From an uncultured Collinsella sp. (GTDB lineage Bacteria; Actinomycetota; Coriobacteriia; Coriobacteriales; Coriobacteriaceae), in NCBI GenBank assembly GCA_900551635.1, contig URWQ01000022.1, positions 1 to 12,662 on the forward strand: a stretch of 12,662 bases of DNA. The letters are read 5' to 3'. The stretch's first letter is position 1; the number at the start of each line of letters is the position of its first letter. Shown here piece by piece: positions 1 through 6,940 of this stretch. Made by a program: the position numbers and the translations under genes. A model generated the notes under the pieces. That model did no database searches. It had not been told where the DNA came from and worked only from the letters and a program-made list of their open reading frames with translations.

Positions 1-2
1 GC

Positions 3-323
3 CGCAGCGGGCTCAATCCCGCCGGCTGGCATCGCTACGTGCCGATCGTGGCCGCCGTTGCAGTGATCGTCATCGCGCTCGCTGCGCTCGGATATGCCGG
101 CGGTGGCGCCAACTTGGACGCAATGTTTAAATCGCCCGAGCTCGCGCATGTAGGTACAGAAGTTGTCGAGGGCGCTCAGGCCCAGACGAGCGTCGCGCCC
201 CAGCGCGGTATCGTTGCGGCGGCCCCCACCCTCGCCGATGTGCAAAAGGACGAAGACAAGCAAGGCGACGACGTCGATGCGAATCAGACGAGCGAAACGG
301 CAATAACTCCATCGGCGGGATAA
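3..323 (+). CDS. C-terminal part of a single-pass membrane protein (5' end outside window)
   Basis: The open frame enters from the left edge, so only the last 106 codons are visible and the true start is upstream. The GTG at 39 is internal and has no ribosome site. The visible part begins with a short charged and aromatic stretch (…NPAGWHRY). One strongly hydrophobic segment follows (VPIVAAVAVIVIALAALGYA), then about 75 residues of low-complexity tail rich in Ala, Gln, Asp and Thr. This fits a cytoplasmic N-terminal domain, one membrane helix and a disordered extracytoplasmic tail. No family was recognised and no catalytic motif is visible, so function cannot be assigned. It converges on the nitroreductase gene. 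I am confident that it is coding, but not of what it does. Confidence 0.6.
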   Translation, partial: RSGLNPAGWHRYVPIVAAVAVIVIALAALGYAGGGANLDAMFKSPELAHVGTEVVEGAQAQTSVAPQRGIVAAAPTLADVQKDEDKQGDDVDANQTSETAITPSAG

Positions 324-333
324 GTTGCGAGTG

Positions 334-370
334 GGGCAGCTAATTTGGGACGGGGCTTTTTTAGCTGCCC
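334..370. terminator. Hairpin downstream of the first gene, possible terminator
   Basis: Perfect 10-bp inverted repeat: GGGCAGCTAA at 334-343 and TTAGCTGCCC at 361-370, with a 17-nt loop ending in a T run. It lies 10 nt after the stop at 323. The T run is inside the loop rather than after the stem, so it is not a textbook intrinsic terminator. Its position between convergent genes supports a transcript-end role. Confidence 0.4.
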
Positions 371-443
371 AAGACAGTGGCTCATTCGATGTCAGTCGCC
401 AAAAGCGAGCGAGCCGCATTTGCGCCAAGGTGACGTGAAATGA

Positions 444-472
444 GAGGGCGCTGACCTTCTGGTCGCGCCCTC
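444..472. terminator. Second hairpin between convergent genes, possible bidirectional terminator
   Basis: GAGGGCGC (444-451) pairs with GCGCCCTC (465-472), and GACC (453-456) pairs with GGTC (461-464) around a TTCT loop. This makes a 12-bp stem with one bulged T at 452. There is no strong T run on either side; the minus-strand read continues TCATTTCACG. It sits 80 nt past the stop of the minus-strand nitroreductase, so it may end that transcript. The rest of the 324-551 gap shows no other gene or signal. Confidence 0.4.
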
Positions 473-551
473 GAAATTGAACGTCAGATTGGCGTGAATG
501 CGGCCCGCGCAGCGTCAACGAGCCCGCCGTTCGGTAGAATGGCGGAACTAA

Positions 552-1073
552 TTACCTTACGTAGACCACGTTGTCGCGGCGGGGTTTGGGCTCGGGCAGC
601 GTGTCCTCGGCATAGCCCAGAATGCAGTGACCGACACCGCGCAGGCTGCCGTCGGCGGGTAGACCCCAACTGGCCAGTAGCTCCAGGCCCTCGGGCGAAT
701 CGAAAACCTCGTGGGCGCGATGAATCCAGCACGAATCAACGCCCAGCGCATAGGCAGCGTTGAGCAGGTTGCCCATGGCGAGCGAGCCGTCTTCCAGATG
801 TGTGGGCACGCTGCGGTCAACCAGCACCACCACAACGGTCTTGGCGCCATAGAAGGGGTCGCTGTTGCTGCCCATGACTTGCGCGTTGAGCTGCGAGAGA
901 CGCTCGACGGTCGCGGGGTCGGTGACGGCGACAAACGTCACCGGCTGGCGGCCCATGCCGCTCGGTGCATATTGGCCGGCTTCGATAATACGTGCAAGCT
1001 TTTCGGCCTCGACGGGACGATCGCTGTAGTTGCGGCAGCTGCGGCGGTGAATGAGTGCTTCGATAGTCTCCAT
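552..1073 (-). CDS. Nitroreductase family protein (FMN-dependent oxidoreductase)
   Basis: 173 aa, predicted cytosolic flavoenzyme. The nitroreductase family uses NAD(P)H and bound FMN to reduce nitroaromatics, quinones or other electron-poor substrates; the natural substrate cannot be read from sequence. The N-terminal motif RRSCRNYSDRPV (residues 10-21) and APSGMGRQP (36-44) are the usual FMN-phosphate and isoalloxazine contacts. The middle has the family's GNLLNAAYALGVDSCWI helix. The C-terminus ends in GHCILGYAEDTLPEPKPRRDNVVYV, a typical tail for this fold. Length is normal for the compact subgroup. I chose ATG at 1071-1073 because AAGGAG lies 6 nt upstream on the minus strand; the frame stays open further up but without a ribosome site or family similarity. 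It is probably monocistronic. Confidence 0.9.
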   Translation of the reverse strand: METIEALIHRRSCRNYSDRPVEAEKLARIIEAGQYAPSGMGRQPVTFVAVTDPATVERLSQLNAQVMGSNSDPFYGAKTVVVVLVDRSVPTHLEDGSLAMGNLLNAAYALGVDSCWIHRAHEVFDSPEGLELLASWGLPADGSLRGVGHCILGYAEDTLPEPKPRRDNVVYVR

Positions 1074-1184
1074 GGTGTCTCCTTGCGGTGGCGTTGCAGA
1101 TGCCCCGTTCATACCCGTCGGGCTCAAACGATAGACGGTCAATTGCCCGGCCAAAAGGATAGATTCCAATTGGGAAAGTAGGTT

Positions 1185-1213
1185 TGCATAAAAGTACCTT
1201 CAGAATGTGACAA
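1185..1213 (-). promoter_or_regulatory. Possible promoter of the nitroreductase gene
   Basis: On the minus strand TTGTCA (1213-1208) is followed after 17 bp by TATGCA (1190-1185). The -35 is good and the -10 is weak (about 3 of 6). It would give a 5' leader of about 100 nt. The rest of 1074-1367 shows no confident plus-strand promoter for the small gene at 1368, although AT-rich stretches lie around 1225-1330. Confidence 0.25.
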
Positions 1214-1367
1214 ACAAATGGGATGGTTAAACGTTTTATCCCGTCTACCCTGCGGTTTTTTACCACTTGCCTAAATTACGAACGCATAACCTCTGATAAA
1301 GGTTTTACTAAAGGAGTACCAACGTTTATCAATGCGCCGTGGTGGCGCCGGGCCAGGAGGTAACATC

Positions 1368-1658
1368 ATGTTCCAGGCTGGAGATGTCGTCGAGACCGAT
1401 TTCGAAGGATTTCTGAAGCTGCTGCGTTCCAAGACGCGCGCTTTCGTGTCGATCAACGATCACGAGTACTACATCACGCACACCGATGGCTATTGGCGTG
1501 TTCAGGATTGCGAGGCCCTCAACGACAAGGGCCACTTTACTGACTGTTCTGAGTTGGTCAACACGGTCTGCGAGGTCGTCGAGCTGCCGTGGATTGCCGG
1601 CAAGAGCCTGCATGACAGCTTCTCGGGCGCTACGGTCTATGAGGCCGTCGCCGCTTAA
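1368..1658 (+). CDS. Small conserved-looking hypothetical protein
   Basis: 96 aa, predicted soluble, acidic, with no signal peptide or membrane segment. The start is well fixed: AGGAGG at 1355-1360 lies 7 nt before ATG 1368, so the in-frame ATG at 1332 is not preferred. The sequence has a regular alpha/beta look (FEGFLKLLRSKTRAFVSINDHEYYITHTDGYWRVQD) and three cysteines (C48, C60, C68), but no recognisable metal-site spacing. A strong intrinsic terminator follows at 1685, so it is a self-contained transcription unit. I do not recognise the family. That it is real is supported by the ribosome site, the terminator and codon use like its neighbours. Function is unknown. Confidence 0.8.
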   Translation: MFQAGDVVETDFEGFLKLLRSKTRAFVSINDHEYYITHTDGYWRVQDCEALNDKGHFTDCSELVNTVCEVVELPWIAGKSLHDSFSGATVYEAVAA

Positions 1659-1684
1659 CAGGCAATAAAACCCGATTTTCACGT

Positions 1685-1720
1685 GACCGCTGGCGCCGCC
1701 CCCGCGCCGGCGGTCTTTTT
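1685..1720 (+). terminator. Intrinsic terminator of the small gene
   Basis: A 12-bp stem (GACCGCTGGCGC at 1685-1696 with GCGCCGGCGGTC at 1704-1715, one G·U pair), a 7-nt C-rich loop, then TTTTT at 1716-1720. It lies 26 nt after the stop at 1658. This is a textbook Rho-independent terminator. Confidence 0.9.
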
Positions 1721-1763
1721 CTGCCGATAGGCCATAAAAATGCACGCATTTGCGGAGAGCCTG

Positions 1764-1792
1764 TTGACGATAGTCAAAACTCGGACTAATCT
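1764..1792 (+). promoter_or_regulatory. Promoter of the marR-ABC exporter operon
   Basis: TTGACG (1764-1769), a spacer of exactly 17 bp, then TAATCT (1787-1792). This is the best sigma-70-type promoter in the window. Transcription should start near 1799, about 40 nt before the MarR start codon. The -10 lies inside an operator-like repeat. Confidence 0.65.
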
Positions 1793-1825
1793 AGAGACAC
1801 ATAATTGGTCAAAAATCGGACAATT
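1771..1825. promoter_or_regulatory. Two tandem operator-like repeats (probable MarR autoregulatory sites)
   Basis: Two copies of a similar site lie 35 bp apart: GTCAAAACTCGGAC (1773-1786) and GTCAAAAATCGGAC (1808-1821), differing at one position, with A/T-rich flanks. Each copy is a dyad. The first is TAGTC-N8-GACTA (1771-1788). The second is GGTC-N8-GAC within AATTG…CAATT. The first overlaps the -10 and the second covers the early transcribed region, which fits repression. MarR regulators commonly bind such dyads next to their own gene. That this MarR protein binds here is an inference. Confidence 0.55.
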
Positions 1826-1839
1826 GAATGGTGGGATAG

Positions 1840-2340
1840 ATGAATAGTGCGGTTACGCTGGTCGACTTCGATCGGTTGCTCAATGGACTCGACCATATCT
1901 ATTCGGAGTTCTCGCGCGCCTGCGGCCTTTCGGACTGCGCCTACTGGATGCTCGTCGACACGAGTGCAGCGGGCGGAAGCGTTGCCGTGAGTCGGCTGAC
2001 GAGTGAATGGTTCTACAGCAAACAGACCATCAATTCGGCGATTAAAACGCTTAGGGCGCGAGGGCTTGCGACGTTGGAGTTTGCCGAGGGCAGTCGTAAA
2101 AACAAGGTTGTACGACTGACCGAAGAAGGCGTGCGGTTTGCCAAGCGCTACGCGTTGCCGGCGCAAAAAGCCGAGCAACAGGCATTCGAGGCGCTCGAGC
2201 CGTGGGAACAGTGCGAGATCATGCGCTTGGTCGGTAAGTTCTCCCATGTTCTTAACGAAGAGTGCGAGGCATTTAAACGGCAAGTGGCCGCCGAGAACGA
2301 GACTGACGATAAGGGCGAGGGGGACGCATGCGACTCTTAA
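1840..2340 (+). CDS. MarR-family winged-helix transcriptional regulator
   Basis: 166 aa, predicted cytosolic DNA-binding dimer. Helices at about residues 8-30 and 105-150 would form the dimer interface. The winged helix-turn-helix spans about 47-97. A recognition helix lies in SKQTINSAIKTLRARG (60-75) and a wing with the basic run GSRKNK is followed by VRLTEEGVRFA, the usual MarR ending. The tail beyond 150 is acidic and probably disordered. ATG 1840 is the only sensible start because the ATG at 1828 runs directly into TAG; its ribosome site (GGTGGGA) is modest. Its last 13 bp overlap the first ABC exporter gene, so the two are translationally coupled. It most likely represses its own operon and is released by an exporter substrate or related signal, as in many MarR-exporter pairs. 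Confidence 0.9.
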   Translation: MNSAVTLVDFDRLLNGLDHIYSEFSRACGLSDCAYWMLVDTSAAGGSVAVSRLTSEWFYSKQTINSAIKTLRARGLATLEFAEGSRKNKVVRLTEEGVRFAKRYALPAQKAEQQAFEALEPWEQCEIMRLVGKFSHVLNEECEAFKRQVAAENETDDKGEGDACDS

Positions 2341-4064
2341 TGAGGTTTATGAGGCCGTACCGCGGTCTGATTGCGGTGACGCTGTTTGCGGTGCTGATAG
2401 ATAACGTCGGTACGCTGTTGGTTCCCACGATGCTGGCGAACATGGTCAACACCGGTATTACCACGGGTGATGTCGACTATATATTACGCAACGGCCTGTA
2501 CATGCTTATCGCGACCGGCATGGCCAGCGGCGGCACGGTGCTGGGCTGCTATCTTTCGGCGCGCCTGGCCGCCAACGTGGCCTGCGATATCCGCAATGCC
2601 GTGTACGACAAGTCGCTCGAGCTGTCCGCCAGCGACTTTGAGCGCTTTGGCACGGGTTCGATGATCACGCGCTCGCTCAACGACATCAACGTGATTCAGC
2701 AAGCTGTCCTTCAGACGATTCAGCTGGTGCTGCCGGTGCCGTTCTTGGCCGTGGCAGGCATCATTTTTGCTTGGTTCATCGATCCCGCCATGGGTACGCT
2801 GCTGGGCGTGGTGGTTGCGATCGTGCTGGTGGCGGCGGTCTTTACCGTTGCCAACGCCGCGCCGATCTTTATGCGCCTGCAGAGCTTTATCGACCGCATG
2901 AACGTGGTGCTGCGCGAGAACATCGTGGGCGTGCGCGTCATCCGCGCATTTAACAAGGAGCGCCACGAGGAGCAGCGCCTGGACGAGGTGTTTAGCGATT
3001 ACGCGGCCAATGCCATCAAGGTCAACCACCTGTTTGTGGGTCTCGACAGCTCCAGCTTCTTTTTGATGAATATCGCCGAGGTGGCGGTGCTGTGGGTGGG
3101 CGGCAACCGCGTGGGCGTCCACGCCATGCAAATCGGTAGCATCTCGGCCGTGCTGGAGTACGCGATCCTGATCCTGTTCTTTGTGATGACGGCGCAGATG
3201 GTGATTCTGACGCTCCCACGCGCCGCCGCATGCCTGAACCGTGCGCAGCAGGTGTTGGAGATTGAGCCGAGCATCGTGGACGGCAAGCGCACGCTGGACA
3301 CGTGCGCGGCGGAGTCTGTTGACGGTGCCGACGCGGTGGCCGTGTTCGACCACATGTCGTTCCGTTTTGACGATGCCGACGAGGATACCCTGTGCGACCT
3401 GAGCTTTGCCTGTCGCCGTAGCCAGACCACGGCGATTGTAGGCTCGACGGGTTCGGGCAAGTCGACGGTGGCCAAGCTCTTGCTTCGCTTCCACGATGCC
3501 ACGAAGGGCGCCATTCGCCTGAATGGCATCGATCTGCGCGACCTTTCGCAAGACGACATCCGCGGGCGTATCGCCTATGTGCCGCAGAAGGCATGGCTGT
3601 TCTCGGGTACGGTGGCGAGCAACCTGCGCTTTGGCAACGAAGACGCGACTGAGGCTGACATGCTCCATGCGCTGGAGGTTGCCCAGAGCACCTTTGTGCT
3701 CGACCAGCCCCAGGGGCTCGATACGCCGGTGGCCCAGGGCGGCACGAACTTCTCGGGTGGTCAGCGCCAGCGCCTGGCGATTGCCCGCGCACTCATGAAG
3801 CATGCCGATCTATATATCTTCGACGACAGTTTTTCGGCCCTGGACTTTAAGACCGATGCGGCACTGCGCCATGCGCTGCAGGACGAGACGTGCGATGCCG
3901 CGGTGCTCATCATCGCCCAGCGCATCTCGACTATTTTGCATGCCGATCAGATCGTGGTGCTCAAAGACGGCGAGATCGTGGGCCTAGGCACGCACGACGA
4001 GCTCATGGAAACCTGCGAGGTGTACCGCGCAATCGCGGAATCGCAGATGAAGGGAGGTGAGTAG
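2328..4064 (+). CDS. ABC exporter subunit with degenerate ATP site (heterodimer partner 1)
   Basis: 578 aa, ABC-B type half-transporter. Residues 1-310 form a six-helix membrane domain and 330-578 a nucleotide-binding domain. Walker A GSTGSGKST is at 372-380, the Q-loop VPQKAWLF follows, the signature FSGGQRQR begins near 475 and Walker B LYIFDD is at 495-500. The residue after the Walker B Asp is D500, not the catalytic Glu. The H-loop position is Q531 (IIAQRIST), not His. This is the known pattern of the catalytically weak subunit in heterodimeric exporters such as BmrC, LmrC and TM287. It should pair with the next gene product and contribute an intact SGGQ signature to the active site formed there. 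ATG 2328 has GAGGGG 5 nt upstream; ATG 2340, overlapping the marR stop, is a less likely alternative. Substrate is unknown; multidrug or peptide export is plausible. Confidence 0.93.
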   Translation: MRLLMRFMRPYRGLIAVTLFAVLIDNVGTLLVPTMLANMVNTGITTGDVDYILRNGLYMLIATGMASGGTVLGCYLSARLAANVACDIRNAVYDKSLELSASDFERFGTGSMITRSLNDINVIQQAVLQTIQLVLPVPFLAVAGIIFAWFIDPAMGTLLGVVVAIVLVAAVFTVANAAPIFMRLQSFIDRMNVVLRENIVGVRVIRAFNKERHEEQRLDEVFSDYAANAIKVNHLFVGLDSSSFFLMNIAEVAVLWVGGNRVGVHAMQIGSISAVLEYAILILFFVMTAQMVILTLPRAAACLNRAQQVLEIEPSIVDGKRTLDTCAAESVDGADAVAVFDHMSFRFDDADEDTLCDLSFACRRSQTTAIVGSTGSGKSTVAKLLLRFHDATKGAIRLNGIDLRDLSQDDIRGRIAYVPQKAWLFSGTVASNLRFGNEDATEADMLHALEVAQSTFVLDQPQGLDTPVAQGGTNFSGGQRQRLAIARALMKHADLYIFDDSFSALDFKTDAALRHALQDETCDAAVLIIAQRISTILHADQIVVLKDGEIVGLGTHDELMETCEVYRAIAESQMKGGE

Positions 4065-4065
4065 C

Positions 4066-6084
4066 ATGACCGAGGAGCTCAAGAAGCAGGGCATCGTCGA
4101 TGGCGCTGCGGTTGTAGAGACAGTCGAGGAGACGGGCGTCGCGCCCGACCTGGACGAAGCCGCCAAGGCGGCGGAGCGCGAGGCTCGCCGCCAAGCGCTC
4201 TACGAGGAAAACGAACGTGCCGAGGACGAGCGCGCCCGCGCCGAGGCAGAGCGTATGCGCGACGTGGACGACGAAGACGAGGACGAGACGCCTCGGGATA
4301 CCTGGGCGACGGTGCGCCGCCTGTGGAGTGAGGCTGCCGGCGACCATTGGCGCTTCTATATCGTGTTCGCGAGCATTGTGTTCTATGTCATCTTTAACAC
4401 CGCCGCGCCGGCATATAGCGCCCGCGTGATCGATGAGCTGTGGGGCCACATTCAGGTGGCGTTTGCCAACGACACCACTTTCAGCATCACCTGGGAGAAC
4501 TGCGGCAAGACCATTTTCGTCTACTTTATGATCTGGACTGCCGCTGCCTCGTTCTATGCGCTCCAGAGCTTTTTGATGTCGAGCGTCGCTGAGCGTCTCA
4601 ATCTGCGCCTGCGCAACCGCATCGCGCAAAAGCTCAACCGTCTGCCGCTCGCCTATTTTGACGCGCATCGTCCCGGCGAGGTCGTCAGCCGCGCGACCAA
4701 CGACCTGGACAAGATGTCCGAGAGCATGCAGCGCGGATTGCTGCAGCTGCTCGTGTCGATCGGCACGGTTGTTGGTGCTGTGAGCGTGATGTTCGTGTTC
4801 AGCGTGCAGCTTACGCTCGTCTTTCTGTTCTTTACGGCACTGTCGCTGCTGGTGACGAAGGTCGTCTCGCGCCGCACACACGATGTGACGGGCGAGCGCC
4901 AGGAGTGGGTGTCCAAGATTACGAGTGCGGTCGAGGAAGGCTATTCGGGCCGTCTGGTGATCCGCGCGTTTAACCGCGAACGCCAAAGTTCTGCCGAGGT
5001 GCACCAGGCCTCGGGCGAGCTGGCACGCGTGAGTGCCAAGGCCGACTTTATGATCAATGCCGTCGGCCCTGCGGTGCGCTTTATCGGCCGTTTGGCGCAG
5101 ATCGTGATCGCGCTGGTGGGCTGCAGCATGCTGGTTGCCGGTCACATGACCGTCGGCGTGTTCCAGGCGTTCTTCCAGTTTATCTACGAGGCGTCCGAAC
5201 CCATGACGCAGCTGTCGTTTACCTTCAACTCGCTGCAGAGCGCGTTGGCGAGTGCGGAGCGCGTGTTCGACCTGCTCGATGAGCCCGAGATGGAGGCCGA
5301 TCCGCTGCCGGACGAGGCCGCCAAGCTGCCGGGTCGCGTTGAGGGTCGCGTCTCCTTTGAGCACGTGCGCTTTGGTTATTCGCCCGACAAGCCGCTTATG
5401 CACGACGTGTCGTTTACCGCCGAGCCGGGCCAGAAGATTGCCGTGGTGGGAACCACGGGCGCGGGCAAGACGACGCTCATCAACCTGCTCATGCGCTTCT
5501 ACGAGATTGACGGCGGGCGTATTACGCTCCGCACTCGTCTCCCGCTGGGGGGGGGGGATGCGAGCCGCATGGACCGCGGCGAGCTACGGCAGCAGTTTGG
5601 CATGGTGCTGCAGGACGCCTGGCTGTTCGATGGCACGATTGCCGAAAACATCGCCTACGGCTGTCCCGAGGCGACGCGTGAGGAGATCGTGGCGGCTGCG
5701 CGCGCCGCGCAGGTCGACTTCTTTGTGCGCACCATGCCGCAGGGCTATGACACGCGCGTGGCCAACGATGCCGAAAGCATCAGCCAGGGCCAGCGTCAGC
5801 TGCTGACCATCGCACGCGTGCTGCTCAATAACCCGGCGATTCTCATCCTGGACGAGGCGACCTCAAGCGTGGATACGCGTACCGAGCTTGCCATCGGTCG
5901 TGCCATGGACGCGCTCATGCGCGGGCGCACGAGCTTTGTGATCGCGCACCGCCTGTCGACGATCGTGGACGCCGACCTGATCTTGGTCATGGATCACGGC
6001 AACATTATCGAGCAGGGCACGCATAAGGAGCTGCTGGCTGCCGAGGGTGCCTACGCCGACCTCTATCTGAGCCAGTTCGCATAA
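4066..6084 (+). CDS. ABC exporter subunit with intact catalytic site (heterodimer partner 2), carrying a poly-G insertion
   Basis: 672 aa ABC-B half-transporter and partner of the upstream subunit. ATG 4066 is preceded by AGGGAGGTGA (4051-4060), just inside the previous gene's end, and lies one base after its stop. Residues 1-85 are an unusual charged extension: likely coiled coil at 30-66, then DDEDEDE. The membrane domain follows from about 90 to 400. In the ATPase domain Walker A is GTTGAGKTT (462-470), the Q-loop is LQDAWLF, Walker B is LILDEA (D596, catalytic E597) and the H-loop is H628. The signature is SQGQ (573-576) instead of SGGQ, the typical partner defect that completes the degenerate site with subunit 1. 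Residues 489-497 (RTRLPLGGG) replace the usual short DG-type turn and are partly encoded by 11 consecutive G. The reading frame stays open through it, so the protein is predicted to be full length. Confidence 0.92.
   Translation: MTEELKKQGIVDGAAVVETVEETGVAPDLDEAAKAAEREARRQALYEENERAEDERARAEAERMRDVDDEDEDETPRDTWATVRRLWSEAAGDHWRFYIVFASIVFYVIFNTAAPAYSARVIDELWGHIQVAFANDTTFSITWENCGKTIFVYFMIWTAAASFYALQSFLMSSVAERLNLRLRNRIAQKLNRLPLAYFDAHRPGEVVSRATNDLDKMSESMQRGLLQLLVSIGTVVGAVSVMFVFSVQLTLVFLFFTALSLLVTKVVSRRTHDVTGERQEWVSKITSAVEEGYSGRLVIRAFNRERQSSAEVHQASGELARVSAKADFMINAVGPAVRFIGRLAQIVIALVGCSMLVAGHMTVGVFQAFFQFIYEASEPMTQLSFTFNSLQSALASAERVFDLLDEPEMEADPLPDEAAKLPGRVEGRVSFEHVRFGYSPDKPLMHDVSFTAEPGQKIAVVGTTGAGKTTLINLLMRFYEIDGGRITLRTRLPLGGGDASRMDRGELRQQFGMVLQDAWLFDGTIAENIAYGCPEATREEIVAAARAAQVDFFVRTMPQGYDTRVANDAESISQGQRQLLTIARVLLNNPAILILDEATSSVDTRTELAIGRAMDALMRGRTSFVIAHRLSTIVDADLILVMDHGNIIEQGTHKELLAAEGAYADLYLSQFA
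5530..5557 (+). repeat. G11 homopolymer and short insertion inside the ABC exporter gene
   Basis: Positions 5547-5557 are 11 consecutive G within codons CTG-GGG-GGG-GGG-GAT. The preceding codons (5530-5546) encode RTRLPL. Family members usually have about three residues here (I-x-L-D-G-x-D); this protein has nine. The tract is in frame as sequenced. Loss or gain of one G would truncate the protein before the Q-loop, signature and Walker B. It could be a slippage-prone contingency tract or an assembly error. Confidence 0.7.
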
Positions 6085-6114
6085 TGTGACAAAGGGACAG
6101 TCTCTTTGCCACAT
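6084..6114. repeat. REP-like 31-bp palindrome at the end of the exporter operon
   Basis: ATGTGACAAAGGGAC (6084-6098) faces GTCTCTTTGCCACAT (6100-6114) around a single central A. All 15 pairs match except one mismatch (6089/6109) and one G·T (6095/6103). It begins on the last base of the stop codon. It has no T run, and a true terminator follows at 6122, so it looks like a dispersed palindromic element rather than a terminator. No second copy was found in this window. Confidence 0.5.
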
Positions 6115-6121
6115 CACAAAT

Positions 6122-6157
6122 AAGGCGCGCCGGGGATGAATTCCCTGGCGCGCCTTT
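6122..6157. terminator. Strong terminator between the exporter operon and cysE
   Basis: AAGGCGCGCC (6122-6131) pairs with GGCGCGCCTT (6147-6156), and GGGGA (6132-6136) pairs with TCCCT (6142-6146, one G·T). This gives a 15-bp stem with a 5-nt loop, followed by TTTG on the plus strand. It serves the exporter operon and probably also the convergent cysE, although the minus-strand T run is poor. Confidence 0.8.
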
Positions 6158-6194
6158 GCGTTGATGCCGATGTCGTTTTGTGCCGCTTGCGTTC

Positions 6195-6899
6195 CTAGCG
6201 TTCGTCCACGAGCTTGGCGACGAGGGCCTTGAGCTCGGCCACCTCTCGCTCGAGTTCCTTGACGCGGCGGGCATTCTCGGTGATGCCCTGGCGGTTGAGG
6301 GCGGACTGCTCGGCGGCGTCATCGGGCATGTACTCGCGATGCTGCTTGGCGTCGAAACTCTCCTCGAACACACGGCAGCCGTTGCGCTTGATGATGCGTC
6401 CCGGCACGCCCACGACGGTGCAGTTGTCGGGGACGTCCTTAACGACGACCGAGTTGCCGCCGATCTTGACGTTGTTGCCGATGCGGATGTTGCCGAGCAC
6501 CTTGGCGCCCGTGCCCACCGTGACATTGTTGCCCAGGGTGGGGTGACGCTTGCCGGTCTCGTTGCCGGTGCCGCCGAGCGTGACGCCCTGGTAGAGCACA
6601 CAGTTGTCGCCCACAATGGTGGTCTCGCCGATGACGACGCCCATGGCGTGGTCGATAAAGAAGTGCTTGCCAATCTGCGCGGCAGGGTGAATCTCGACGC
6701 CGGTGATGTGGCGGGTGATTTGCGAGAGCACGCGGGCGAGCGAGCGATGACCGTGCTCCCACAGCCAGTGCTCGGGCACGTGGTTCCACTTGGCGTGCAG
6801 GCCAGGATAGGAAAGAAAGATGACCAGACCGTTTTGCGCGGCGGGGTCCTGCGCCTGGACGGTCTTGATGTCCTCGCGAATGGTATTGATAAAGCTCAC
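6195..6899 (-). CDS. cysE: Serine O-acetyltransferase
   Basis: 234 aa, cytosolic. It catalyses L-serine plus acetyl-CoA to O-acetylserine, the first committed step of cysteine synthesis. Residues 1-65 form the short N-terminal helical domain typical of the compact CysE/EpsC type ([46 protein letters not shown]). Residues 66-165 are a left-handed beta-helix of hexapeptide repeats with the signature [23 protein letters not shown] and [15 protein letters not shown]. Residues about 195-234 form a charged coiled coil. The C-terminus ends VDER and lacks the terminal isoleucine that lets E. coli CysE dock into cysteine synthase. GTG at 6897-6899 is chosen because AAGGGAGG lies about 7 nt upstream; the frame extends to 6974 but has no ribosome site. 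It diverges from dedA and converges on the exporter operon. Confidence 0.93.
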   Translation of the reverse strand: MSFINTIREDIKTVQAQDPAAQNGLVIFLSYPGLHAKWNHVPEHWLWEHGHRSLARVLSQITRHITGVEIHPAAQIGKHFFIDHAMGVVIGETTIVGDNCVLYQGVTLGGTGNETGKRHPTLGNNVTVGTGAKVLGNIRIGNNVKIGGNSVVVKDVPDNCTVVGVPGRIIKRNGCRVFEESFDAKQHREYMPDDAAEQSALNRQGITENARRVKELEREVAELKALVAKLVDER

Positions 6900-6940
6900 C
6901 GGCCGCCCTCCCTTAGCGCCATGGCAATGCGATTCAATAA

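Noticed and set aside
1332..1367. Upstream start for the small hypothetical gene
   Set aside because: The AGGAGG at 1355-1360 lies after this ATG and fits ATG 1368; the extra 12 residues are encoded by the ribosome-site region.
2484..3803. Long antisense open frame (439 codons) under the first ABC exporter gene
   Set aside because: It is a shadow of G+C-rich codon use on the other strand. The sense frame has all ABC motifs; the antisense translation is rich in His, Arg and Gln and matches no family.
4003..5403. Long antisense open frame (466 codons) under the second ABC exporter gene
   Set aside because: Same cause: low-complexity His/Arg-rich product, no ribosome site, and fully inside a clear sense gene.
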